From: Opitutia bacterium UBA4506
GTDB taxonomy: Bacteria; Verrucomicrobiota; Verrucomicrobiia; Opitutales; Puniceicoccaceae
DNA length: 14,488 nt
NCBI GenBank assembly: GCA_002388665.1
Contig: DGMY01000017.1
Span: 1 to 14,488 of the forward strand
Direction of reading: 5' to 3'
The notes under the pieces were generated by a model, which did no database searches, was not told where the DNA came from, and worked only from the letters and a program-made list of their open reading frames with translations. This document shows positions 1 to 7,178 of this stretch, one piece after another. The position numbers were made by a program, and so were the translations under genes. Positions within the stretch are counted from its first letter, which is position 1, and every line of letters starts with the position of its first letter.

Positions 1-300
1 AAAACAGCTTAAGTCGGGCTAGCAATCGATCAACTGTGCATTCGGTGCTGCTCGAATCGATACGAACCCTGTGGAATGCGCCCGATTGTCTAGGTCACCG
101 CAATTTCGCCGAATCGGGAACAGCTGCTCCGTGCCGCCGGTTTGAAAATAGAATTATCTCTATCTTCGCTCTCGGGAGCGCAGCCCGTCCCATCGAGTGG
201 GACGAGGGCGCTGAGAATCCGGATATGCTGAGCACATCCCCAAAGAGTCAGCTACGATGCATTGATGAGGCGGAGGCCGGATCAATCCAGTGCTACTGTT
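1..300. other. Left-edge intergenic region, no gene supported
   Basis: No convincing coding sequence is seen here. A 103-codon forward frame from 36 runs into the 3' end of the GH16 gene, has no recognisable family and no visible ribosome binding site, and is treated as chance. The stretch is the downstream flank of the reverse-strand GH1-GH16 pair and holds the hairpins listed separately at 167-213. Confidence 0.6.
167..213 (-). terminator. Possible terminator hairpins downstream of the GH16 gene
   Basis: Two adjacent inverted repeats lie about 90 bp after the GH16 stop codon. The first met by the reverse-strand transcript pairs 186-192 with 198-204 (seven perfect pairs around a 5-base loop). 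It can be lengthened on both sides with bulges to about 181-213. The second pairs 167-171 with 176-180 around a 4-base loop. The downstream sequence is AT-rich but lacks a real U-run, so intrinsic termination is plausible, not certain. Confidence 0.35.
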
Positions 301-3258
301 TCAAAGACGCGACTCGAGCTGCCAGGCGCGCACGTAATCAATCTTAAAGTAATCCGGTAGGCTGGCGCGGTCGACGTCTTTGGTCGCCCAGCGGCCCATC
401 TGCAGGTTGAGTATGAGGTAACTGGGGACATCAATGATCCGCTCATTTTCCCAGACGCACTTGAGTTGCCCGTCAATGTACCAACTCAGTTTGCCGGGCT
501 CCCAAAGTAGTCCGAAGGTATGCCAGCCATCTGGAGTGGGGCCATAATACATGTGGCTGTAGCTCCAGCTCTTGTGGTCATCGCCATAGCCATCCCAGTG
601 GGTCGCTACGTTATTCCGGCCGCGTCCCCACTCGGTTAAGTACTCGAGAATGTCGATTTCCATGCCCTTGCCGTTGCGGTTGGCAGTCGTCCGTCGTTGC
701 CATTTATCCAGTCCGCTCGCTTCGCCACGTTCTGGCATCGTCCAGAATGCGGGCCAAAGACCGCGTGCCTCAGGCAGCTTCATGCGGGCCTCGATGTAGC
801 CGTAGCACTGCGTCCATTTGTCGTAGGTAGTCACGGCTCCTGCGGCGTATTCACGGGTGGGCAGATTTGGATCGTCGTTGTGGTGGCCGGGATTGATTTC
901 TGCCTTGATGACCATGGCACCATCTTCGATGTACACATTGTCGGGAGTATTTCGAGCCTCGTGGGGATGCACCGTATCGTGGGATAGTTTGAAGTTCCAG
1001 ATCTCCGGGTTGGGCGACGTGCCTTCGTCGAAGTTCTCATCCAACGTGAGGACCCAATCGCCCTCAACCGGTGGGCGTGTGCCGAGCCATGCCGGCGGAG
1101 TGACCGGGATATCGCGATCCGCGAGGGAGGATGTCCAGGCCGCGGCCGGAGCCGATTTGGGGCTGCCAAACGCGCGCAGGTTCTTCAGCAACAGTGTGCT
1201 GTCTTCCTTTGGGTGGGACTGAAAGATTTGTATGCCGGAGATCTGTGTAGGATCGAGTGGATACTTGGGGCTCGATTCTGTGCCTCCGAAGAAGAGTTCG
1301 AGCGTCTTCGTTTCTCCGGGCTCAAGCGCGATCTTTTCGTTGTTCCATGGAGTTTTGTTCTCGGGGGTCGACGGGTTATCCACTCGCATCGTGATGTTGG
1401 TCAGCTTGTGATCGCTGAGGTTGGTGACGTCGACTTTGATCCCGCCAAAGGTTTCCATATTCCAGCCACCTTCAGGGCAGGGGAAAGTCACGTTCGGGAA
1501 GTGTGTGCTGGAGTCGAATTCTACTTTGAGCGCTGGACTGCCAGTGCTCTCATCAATGCTGACGCTGGTGTGATTTTGCCCCAGTAGTGAGAGGTCCGAC
1601 TGTGCGTCGATTTGATAGAACACGCCGTCGATTGCAGGCACGTTAAAGTTGGTCGAACCCGTTTCGCCACCCGCACTCTTCGCCATGCCGCTCAGGCTGA
1701 ATAGCTGCAGGTGTGGCGCTACGCTGTATTTGTCGGAGGCAAACAATTTGATTTGAGTAATACGTGATGGGTCCAGCGGAAAGCCCGGTGCATTGTTGTT
1801 GTTCTGACCGAATGTGACACTCAGGTCTTTTGTCTCGCCCGCTCCCAGCGTGATTTTGCTGGTGTTCCACGGCTCATCTTTCCAATGACCCGCATTGTCG
1901 ACACGAAGGGTGAGGCGTATCTTCTCGGAGCCTGCGTTGCGAATTTTTGCGGTTACGCCGGCAAAGTTCGAGAGGTCGATGGTTTCACCATTTGCGAGGA
2001 AATTGAGGCCGGGATACTTGATGCCGGTCGCCAGTTCAATGTCGGCGACAGGGGTCCCTTCGTAACTGCCTCTGCTGATTTGCGTGCCCTTTTGCTCTGC
2101 GTGAATGGCGCTGAGATCAGCACTCGCTGGGTCGAAGAGCACTTCGCTTTGAACCTGAGTGCTGTTGCTCGATGGAGTGCTGGCTTGCGCGTTGCCCTGC
2201 TGGACCGGTTCGATCGAGATCAAGCGCAACTGTGAACCAGGCTTCGGGTGAAGCGCCATTAGCTTCACATTGATGATCTTGGACGGGTCGAAGCCGTTGC
2301 TTGACTGGCCATATTTGGTGCCGAAAGGAACAGTCAATGTATCGGTCTCTCCCGGTGCGATCGTTACCTGGTCCGTGCTCCACGGCTCGTTTTTCCAATG
2401 CCCCTGATTGTCGATGCGTAGACCGACTCGGATGGGAGTGCTTCCAGTGTTTTCGATGACCGCTTCGATTGCATTGTAAGCAGACATATCCCATGCGCCA
2501 TTGGAACTCGCGAAATTTACCGCTGGGTATTTACCTCCTTCGGGGAATAGCACGGTAAGCGCCTGGGAGTAGGCTGTGATGCGTGCGTTCTCTTCGACTT
2601 TGATACCCGTGACTCCTTGCGACGGAATGTAGATGATGACGTCATCGGCGCTGGTTGCCGCGGAAGCTTGCGATGGGCTTTCTGCAGGGGCTGCTTGCGG
2701 AGTGCTTTGGCCGAAACCCTGAATGGATTGAATCAGAATGCTGCCGCTCTCGCTCGGTTTACTCACAAAGAGCTTCACCGCGCTGATCGCACTGCTATCG
2801 AGCGGGTATCCGGATTGTCCGAAGGACTCTCCGAACGTTACTTGCAAGCGTTCGGATTCACCCGGAGCGAGCCATACATTGTTGCTGTTCCAAGGCTCCT
2901 TTTTCCAGTTACCCTTGTTTTCGGCGCGCATGCTGATGTTGAGGCGCGAGCTGCTGGTATTGATGATCTCAGCTTCAATGCCGGCGTAGGCGGAAAGGTT
3001 CCACCCACCAGCGGGCACCGGAACATTAACTCCCGGGTATGTATTGCTGGCAGGGAAATCGATGCGTAGCGCTTTGGCTTGATCCACATCGACGATGGAC
3101 ACGCTGGCGTTGTTTTCGGTCTTGTAGCTGGTGATGCTCGTCGATGCAGGCACCATAAGCGTTGCGCTTTCTGGCGTTGTTTGCGCTGAGAGGGGCAGCG
3201 CCAATGCTACGCACAGAGCCAGCAGGCCCGTCTTTTTGGGGTGTTTAATGAAAATCAT
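301..3258 (-). CDS. Secreted GH16 endo-beta-glucanase with four tandem N-terminal modules
   Basis: Predicted exported endo-glycosidase of 985 residues. Residues 1-25 form a signal peptide: Lys-rich start, hydrophobic core, and a likely signal peptidase I site after the LSA at 23-25. Four related modules follow at about 35-183, 207-352, 372-524 and 545-698, separated by Ser/Pro/Gln-rich linkers. The GH16 catalytic domain spans about 733-985. Its signature EIDILE sits at 867-872, giving nucleophile E867, assisting D869 and acid/base E872. The extra residue in this E-x-D-x-x-E pattern matches the laminarinase-type GH16 active site. The gene starts 12 bp after the upstream GH1 gene ends, so co-transcription is very likely. 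With GH1 and GH94 nearby, a beta-1,3- or mixed-linkage glucan is the best substrate guess. Other GH16 substrates such as agar or carrageenan are not excluded. No membrane anchor or sorting tail is seen. The ATG start is supported by the signal peptide, although no Shine-Dalgarno is visible. Confidence 0.9.
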   Translation of the reverse strand: MIFIKHPKKTGLLALCVALALPLSAQTTPESATLMVPASTSITSYKTENNASVSIVDVDQAKALRIDFPASNTYPGVNVPVPAGGWNLSAYAGIEAEIINTSSSRLNISMRAENKGNWKKEPWNSNNVWLAPGESERLQVTFGESFGQSGYPLDSSAISAVKLFVSKPSESGSILIQSIQGFGQSTPQAAPAESPSQASAATSADDVIIYIPSQGVTGIKVEENARITAYSQALTVLFPEGGKYPAVNFASSNGAWDMSAYNAIEAVIENTGSTPIRVGLRIDNQGHWKNEPWSTDQVTIAPGETDTLTVPFGTKYGQSSNGFDPSKIINVKLMALHPKPGSQLRLISIEPVQQGNAQASTPSSNSTQVQSEVLFDPASADLSAIHAEQKGTQISRGSYEGTPVADIELATGIKYPGLNFLANGETIDLSNFAGVTAKIRNAGSEKIRLTLRVDNAGHWKDEPWNTSKITLGAGETKDLSVTFGQNNNNAPGFPLDPSRITQIKLFASDKYSVAPHLQLFSLSGMAKSAGGETGSTNFNVPAIDGVFYQIDAQSDLSLLGQNHTSVSIDESTGSPALKVEFDSSTHFPNVTFPCPEGGWNMETFGGIKVDVTNLSDHKLTNITMRVDNPSTPENKTPWNNEKIALEPGETKTLELFFGGTESSPKYPLDPTQISGIQIFQSHPKEDSTLLLKNLRAFGSPKSAPAAAWTSSLADRDIPVTPPAWLGTRPPVEGDWVLTLDENFDEGTSPNPEIWNFKLSHDTVHPHEARNTPDNVYIEDGAMVIKAEINPGHHNDDPNLPTREYAAGAVTTYDKWTQCYGYIEARMKLPEARGLWPAFWTMPERGEASGLDKWQRRTTANRNGKGMEIDILEYLTEWGRGRNNVATHWDGYGDDHKSWSYSHMYYGPTPDGWHTFGLLWEPGKLSWYIDGQLKCVWENERIIDVPSYLILNLQMGRWATKDVDRASLPDYFKIDYVRAWQLESRL
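1165..3156 (-). repeat. Four tandem ~150-residue modules inside the GH16 protein
   Basis: The four units (protein residues about 35-183, 207-352, 372-524, 545-698) share one pattern. It is an aromatic/Asp-Leu-Ser motif (W86, W256, W599; Ile427 replaces Trp in the third), then an asparagine-rich strand, then N-x-G-x-W-K-x-E-P-W, then a P/A-G-E-T turn, and finally a Y/F-P-L-D-P-type strand. The paired Trp residues are W118/W123, W288/W293 and W459/W464; the fourth unit keeps only W638. The pattern suggests beta-sandwich carbohydrate-binding modules produced by internal duplication. I cannot assign a CBM family. Confidence 0.8.
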
Positions 3259-3270
3259 TGCAGAGTGAAA

Positions 3271-4674
3271 TTAGGCGAAAGTGAGTCGAGGGGTAGTGGA
3301 AACAACAGGTGTTTCGTGTAAAGTGGCACCGTTGGATTGAATGACATCACGATACCAGTATGCAGAGTCCTTGAGTGTACGAACCTGAGTGTGGTAGTCG
3401 ACATGTATGAGACCAAATCGATGTTTGTAGCCTTCGGCCCATTCGAAATTATCCATGATCGACCATTGGAAGTATCCGCGCACATCGACGCCATCTTCAA
3501 TCGCACGCTCCAAGCCGAGCAGGTAGCGTTGCAGGAAGTCGATCCGGTGTGTGTCGTGCACGCGCCCGTCCAATGACACCCAGTCGGGCATCGTCAGTCC
3601 GTTTTCCGTGATGACCACGGGCAATTTATAGCGGTCTGCCAGGTATTTTGTGCCCCAGTAGAGCGCGTCGTCGGAACGCTCCCAAAGGAAGTGGGTATGT
3701 GGTCCGCCGACTTCTTTTTCGACGAGGATGGGTTTGCCGTCGGGTCCTGCTTTGGTTGCTTTGCCGTGATAGATATTGCATCCGTAGAAATCGAGCGGTT
3801 GCTTGATAATCTCGAAGTCGGAATCTTTGAACTTGGGCAGATTCTTTCCGTAGGCCTGAAGCCCTTGCTCTGGATAGTGTCCGAGCACCGGCGCGTCCCC
3901 CCACCAGCGATTATTCCAGCAGTTGTCCGACCAAACCCCGTCCATCACTGCGTAAGCAGCTGCAATGTCTTCTGGTTTATTGGTGGCAGGATAGTTGACG
4001 CACCCGACCGGCGCCCAACCAATTTGCGGCGTTGTTTTGGCACGTGCACGGATGGTTTGCACGGCAAGGCCATGGGCGATCAGGGAATTGTGGCCCGCTT
4101 TCAACACTTCCCGTATGCCGAGTTTCAGGCCCGGTGCATGGCTGCCGGTAGAATGACCCAGGCCGATGAAACATTGTGGCTCATTGAGTGTAATCCAATG
4201 CTTCACACGATCAGACAGGCGGTCTACGATGACGGCTGTGTAGTCGGCGAACCATTGTGGGCTCTCAGAGTTGAGCCAGCCACCGCGATTGAATAATTCA
4301 GTGGGGTAGTCCCAGTGAAACAGAGTGACCCAAGGCTCAATGCCTGCGGCTAACAGTTCGTCGACTAGGTTGTCGTAAAACGCCAGTCCCGCTTCGTTGA
4401 TTCGGCCTGTTCCATCGGGCATGACGCGTGGCCATGAGATTGAAAGACGGTAGGCCTTGAGGCCGACCTGCTTCATTAATTGAACGTCATCTTTATAGCG
4501 ATTGTAGTGGTCGCAAGCAGTGTCGCCGGTGTGCCCATCCCAAACTTTTCCTTTTTGGTGGGAGAGCATGTCCCAGACGGACTCGCCTTTGCCGTCCGCT
4601 TGCCAGGCACCTTCGATTTGGTAGGAAGCCGCTGCGGCACCCCAGGTGAAATTTTTGGGGAATGATGAAGTCAT
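3271..4674 (-). CDS. GH1 beta-glucosidase, cytoplasmic
   Basis: A retaining beta-glycosidase of 467 residues, a normal GH1 length, that would hydrolyse short beta-glucosides to glucose. The (beta/alpha)8 fold landmarks are all present: SYQIEG at 17-22 with sugar-binding Q19, H120 in the FHWD motif, acid/base E165 in TLNEP, the N-x-Y motif N300/Y302, nucleophile E357 in ITENG, W404, and E411-W412 in the DNFEW motif. There is no signal peptide, so it should act on imported oligosaccharides. It is the first gene of a two-gene reverse-strand unit with the secreted GH16 enzyme (12 bp gap) and is divergent from the GH1-AraC gene. More than half of its aligned residues look identical to that gene's GH1 domain. 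The exact substrate (laminaribiose, cellobiose or gentiobiose) cannot be read from sequence. No Shine-Dalgarno is visible before the ATG. Confidence 0.95.
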   Translation of the reverse strand: MTSSFPKNFTWGAAAASYQIEGAWQADGKGESVWDMLSHQKGKVWDGHTGDTACDHYNRYKDDVQLMKQVGLKAYRLSISWPRVMPDGTGRINEAGLAFYDNLVDELLAAGIEPWVTLFHWDYPTELFNRGGWLNSESPQWFADYTAVIVDRLSDRVKHWITLNEPQCFIGLGHSTGSHAPGLKLGIREVLKAGHNSLIAHGLAVQTIRARAKTTPQIGWAPVGCVNYPATNKPEDIAAAYAVMDGVWSDNCWNNRWWGDAPVLGHYPEQGLQAYGKNLPKFKDSDFEIIKQPLDFYGCNIYHGKATKAGPDGKPILVEKEVGGPHTHFLWERSDDALYWGTKYLADRYKLPVVITENGLTMPDWVSLDGRVHDTHRIDFLQRYLLGLERAIEDGVDVRGYFQWSIMDNFEWAEGYKHRFGLIHVDYHTQVRTLKDSAYWYRDVIQSNGATLHETPVVSTTPRLTFA

Positions 4675-4873
4675 TTGAATGTATGTATTGTCGAGGTTTA
4701 GACCGCGTTTTGTTGAAATGGTATGTGCGGTAAATGTTAGGCGCCAAGGATAGCATTATTCCGGGATGGGCTGTTAAGGGTTTACTGATTGAGTATGTGT
4801 CATTTGCCGGTCGGTTTTGGGGTAGTTCGCCGCGTGAAATGCCACTGTCTTGCCTCGTTGTGTCGATGAATGG

Positions 4874-4886
4874 CCGAAAGTTTCGG
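4874..4886. promoter_or_regulatory. Perfect inverted repeat, candidate operator
   Basis: CCGAAA and TTTCGG flank a single central base, giving a compact 13 bp palindrome about 200 bp upstream of the GH1 start and about 330 bp upstream of the GH1-AraC start. Its position in the divergent region makes it a candidate regulator site. The two arms are too short and too close for a transcription terminator. No second copy was found in the window, so functional support is weak. Confidence 0.3.
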
Positions 4887-5147
4887 TCTCCGTGGTCAAA
4901 GTCGCTACTGAGTTCTTGCCGGGGGGGAGTGCGTCAAATACTGGTTTCACTGGTTGGAGTGGGTTCCTTGGGATGATTGATGCAGTTCCCCGAAATCTGA
5001 GCGGTAGTCCGGGTAGGAGAGAGGGGCGCGGTGGAATCCAGGTGGCATCGTCAGCAGGATGGTGTGAATGGTGCAGTGCTGCTTGATATGTGTCTTTCGC
5101 TGATTCGTGTGTCTCTGAACGGAGAGGTTTCCTGTCATGGCTGAACA

Positions 5148-5180
5148 GCATTTGACAATGCGTAGTATCTATCGTCTTGT
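5148..5180 (+). promoter_or_regulatory. Candidate promoter of the GH1-AraC gene, with a palindrome over the -35
   Basis: A perfect TTGACA at 5152-5157 is followed after 17 bp by a weak -10 (TCTTGT, 5175-5180), leaving a leader of about 30 nt before the ATG at 5219. The -35 lies inside a 14 bp inverted repeat (arms GCATT 5148-5152 and AATGC 5157-5161), a layout that would suit repression or autoregulation. The poor -10 keeps confidence low. Confidence 0.4.
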
Positions 5181-5218
5181 TTTGTTTGTTTTTACTCCTT
5201 CTCACTGGTCCCTGCTGC

Positions 5219-6985
5219 ATGAATAAAGACGCCAATCTCTTTCCAGAAGATTTTATTTGGGGAGCCTCGACTTCTTCCTATCAGATTGAGGGCGGCCATG
5301 ATGCCGATGGGAAAGGTCCGTCGATCTGGGATTTGTTCGTCCAGCGGGAGGGGCGCGTCTGGCGCGGCCAGCATGGTCGAATTGCTTGTGACCACTATCA
5401 TCGATTCAAGGAAGATGTCGCGCAGATGCGACTCATGGGTTTGGAAGCATACCGCTTCTCGCTTTCCTGGGCGCGCATTCTACCCAATGGAACCGGAGAG
5501 GTGAATGAAGCTGGGCTCGCCTTCTATGATGCGCTGATCAATGAGTTGCTCGAAAATGAGATCGAACCTTGGGTGACGCTCTATCATTGGGATTTGCCCT
5601 ACGAATTATTTCTGAGAGGAGGCTGGTCCAATCGACATAGCGCAGAATGGTTTGCTGAGTATACGAAAGTCGTGGTGGATCGTTTTTCAGATCGAGTGCA
5701 ACAATGGGTGACGATCAATGAGCCGCAGTGTTTTATTGGTTTGGGTTACCGCGACGGTACGCATGCACCTGGCCTGAAGCTGAGCTTCGGGGAATGTCTG
5801 ATGGCGGGGCATCACGCTCTGTTGGCGCACGGGCGAGCTGTACAGGTCATTCGCGAGTACGCGAAACGAACTCCGATTATCGGGTGGTCGCCGTCGGGCT
5901 CGGTCTACCGTCCGGGGAGTGATCGTATCGATGACATTAGCGCCGCGCGGGAAGCGACGAGTGCAATCTATTCCGACAATGTTTGGAATACTCGCTGGTG
6001 GTCCGACCCTGCCATTTTAGGCCACTATCCCGAGGAGGGCTTAAAGGCCTATCAGAAATCTTTACCTCGGTTTCCTGCATCGGATTTCGAAATAATTCAT
6101 CAGCCGCTGGATTACTATGCCTGCAATATTTTTCAGGCGACGCCAGTGCGGATGGGTGACGAGGGATCCCCTGTGGCAGTCCCTCTCTCAGATGGCGAAG
6201 ATATTTCGCTCTACGAATGGACGCAGGATCCCGATTGCCTCTACTGGGGGCCACGCTTTTTGCATGAACTCTATAATCTGCCGTTAGTGATCACCGAGAA
6301 TGGTTGCTCGATCTTGGACCGTGTTAGTTTGGATGGTGCGGTCCATGACAGTAACCGCATCGACTTCATGGTTCGGCATTTGCTTTCTCTGCGCAGGGCG
6401 ATGGATGACGGGGTGGATGTTCACGGTTACTTCCATTGGTCGCTACTGGACAACTTTGAATGGCAGGAGGGCTTTAAGCACCGATACGGGTTGATCCACG
6501 TCAACTATGAGACTCAGGTTCGAACCTGGAAAGATTCGGCGTACTACCTTCAGGAGATCATCAGTTCGAAAGGTAATAGCTTGAAGGAGCACATGCGCTC
6601 TGACTCGGAGCCCGTCCCTTTTGTGGTCAAGGAAGCGAAGCGTTATATCGATGTGAATCTGGCGGAAACCTTTAATGTCAAAACCATCGCGGCTCACTTG
6701 AATTGCCATCCAGATTTTTTGAGCCGCCGCTTTAAGCAATATGTGGGGACGAGCTTGAGTGATTATATCCGCCGTACGCGCTTAGAGTTTGCGCGGAATT
6801 TATTGCGCAATTCCGATGTTCAGATTGGGGATGCAGCGGATCGGTCTGGTTTCTCGGATCGTATCCATTTCAGTAAGGTATTTCGCAAAGAGATGGGGAT
6901 GACCCCCAGCCAATATCGGCAACAGTTTGGTTCCGTGGAGGGGCAGCCGGTTGTCGAGGTGTCCAAGAATCCCCGGTTGTCCTAG
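5219..6985 (+). CDS. GH1 beta-glucosidase domain fused to AraC-type DNA-binding domain
   Basis: A 588-residue two-domain protein. Residues 1 to about 450 form a full GH1 domain: SYQIEG with Q22, H123, acid/base E168 in TINEP, nucleophile E360 in ITENG, W407, and E414-W415 in DNFEW. Residues about 466-570 are an AraC/XylS DNA-binding domain with two helix-turn-helix units, at about 486-510 and 536-569. The second carries the family's GF-x-D-x-x-x-F-x-K-x-F-x-K and G-x-T-P-x-x-Y-R signature. The GH1 domain is closely related to the divergent neighbour's, but has F305 (codon 6131-6133) where GH1 enzymes have the conserved Tyr of N-x-Y. There is no signal peptide from the ATG at 5219. An upstream in-frame TTG at 5177 would add a hydrophobic stretch but is a poor start, and export would not suit a regulator. 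Likely role: one-component regulator sensing beta-glucosides through the GH1 fold and controlling the divergent GH1-GH16 pair. Domain calls are firm; the sensor role is inference. Confidence 0.93.
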   Translation: MNKDANLFPEDFIWGASTSSYQIEGGHDADGKGPSIWDLFVQREGRVWRGQHGRIACDHYHRFKEDVAQMRLMGLEAYRFSLSWARILPNGTGEVNEAGLAFYDALINELLENEIEPWVTLYHWDLPYELFLRGGWSNRHSAEWFAEYTKVVVDRFSDRVQQWVTINEPQCFIGLGYRDGTHAPGLKLSFGECLMAGHHALLAHGRAVQVIREYAKRTPIIGWSPSGSVYRPGSDRIDDISAAREATSAIYSDNVWNTRWWSDPAILGHYPEEGLKAYQKSLPRFPASDFEIIHQPLDYYACNIFQATPVRMGDEGSPVAVPLSDGEDISLYEWTQDPDCLYWGPRFLHELYNLPLVITENGCSILDRVSLDGAVHDSNRIDFMVRHLLSLRRAMDDGVDVHGYFHWSLLDNFEWQEGFKHRYGLIHVNYETQVRTWKDSAYYLQEIISSKGNSLKEHMRSDSEPVPFVVKEAKRYIDVNLAETFNVKTIAAHLNCHPDFLSRRFKQYVGTSLSDYIRRTRLEFARNLLRNSDVQIGDAADRSGFSDRIHFSKVFRKEMGMTPSQYRQQFGSVEGQPVVEVSKNPRLS

Positions 6986-7003
6986 CCGGCATCTCGGGGA
7001 AGT

Positions 7004-7018
7004 CGGTTCTGAGGACCG
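7004..7018 (+). terminator. Weak hairpin after the GH1-AraC gene
   Basis: Arms 7004-7009 and 7013-7018 pair six bases, one of them a G-U, around a 3-base loop, 18 bp after the stop codon. A short AT-rich stretch follows, without a true T-run. The 193 bp between this gene and the convergent GH94 gene shows no stronger terminator in either direction. Confidence 0.3.
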
Positions 7019-7178
7019 TGAATATTTTAGTCTCCGGCTCTATCTCCATTCCCACGCAGGCAGGTGAACCTCGTTGGGCGAGAGGTGTCCGGTCCGCCAA
7101 CAGTCATCCTGGCGCGGAGATACTCGAAATGCGCTGTCGCCGGATTCACTGGCGTCTACTCATAGGGAGAGACGTAGG

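Larger units (their letters stand above)
4675..5218. promoter_or_regulatory. Divergent regulatory region between GH1-GH16 and GH1-AraC genes
   Basis: This 544 bp stretch separates two divergent start codons and contains no convincing gene. A reverse 153-codon frame and several short forward frames cross it, but none resembles a protein family. It should hold promoters for both directions. Inverted repeats that may be operators occur at 4692-4707 (imperfect, 16 bp, about 20 bp upstream of the GH1 start codon), 4874-4886 (perfect arms) and 5148-5161 (over a forward -35). A run of seven G residues lies at 4921-4927. No strong promoter for the GH1-GH16 direction could be identified by eye, as expected if that unit needs an activator. 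Confidence 0.6.

Noticed and set aside
36..347. A forward 103-codon frame at the left edge
   Set aside because: It runs into the 3' end of the GH16 gene on the other strand, shows no ribosome binding site or family features, and covers the terminator-like hairpins.
3691..4296. A 201-codon frame antisense to the GH1 gene
   Set aside because: The reverse strand carries an unmistakable GH1 enzyme with all motifs; this frame is a product of its codon composition.
5177..5218. Upstream TTG start of the GH1-AraC gene, giving a hydrophobic, Cys-containing N-terminus like a lipoprotein signal
   Set aside because: The sequence before the Cys pair ends in Gly-Pro, which does not fit a lipobox. TTG is a poor start, it overlaps the predicted -10 region, and export would be inconsistent with a DNA-binding protein.
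4774..5235. A reverse 153-codon open frame crossing the divergent regulatory region
   Set aside because: It overlaps the ATG of the GH1-AraC gene, has an irregular composition rich in His, Pro and Thr, matches no family I recognise, and would fill the region where both promoters must lie.
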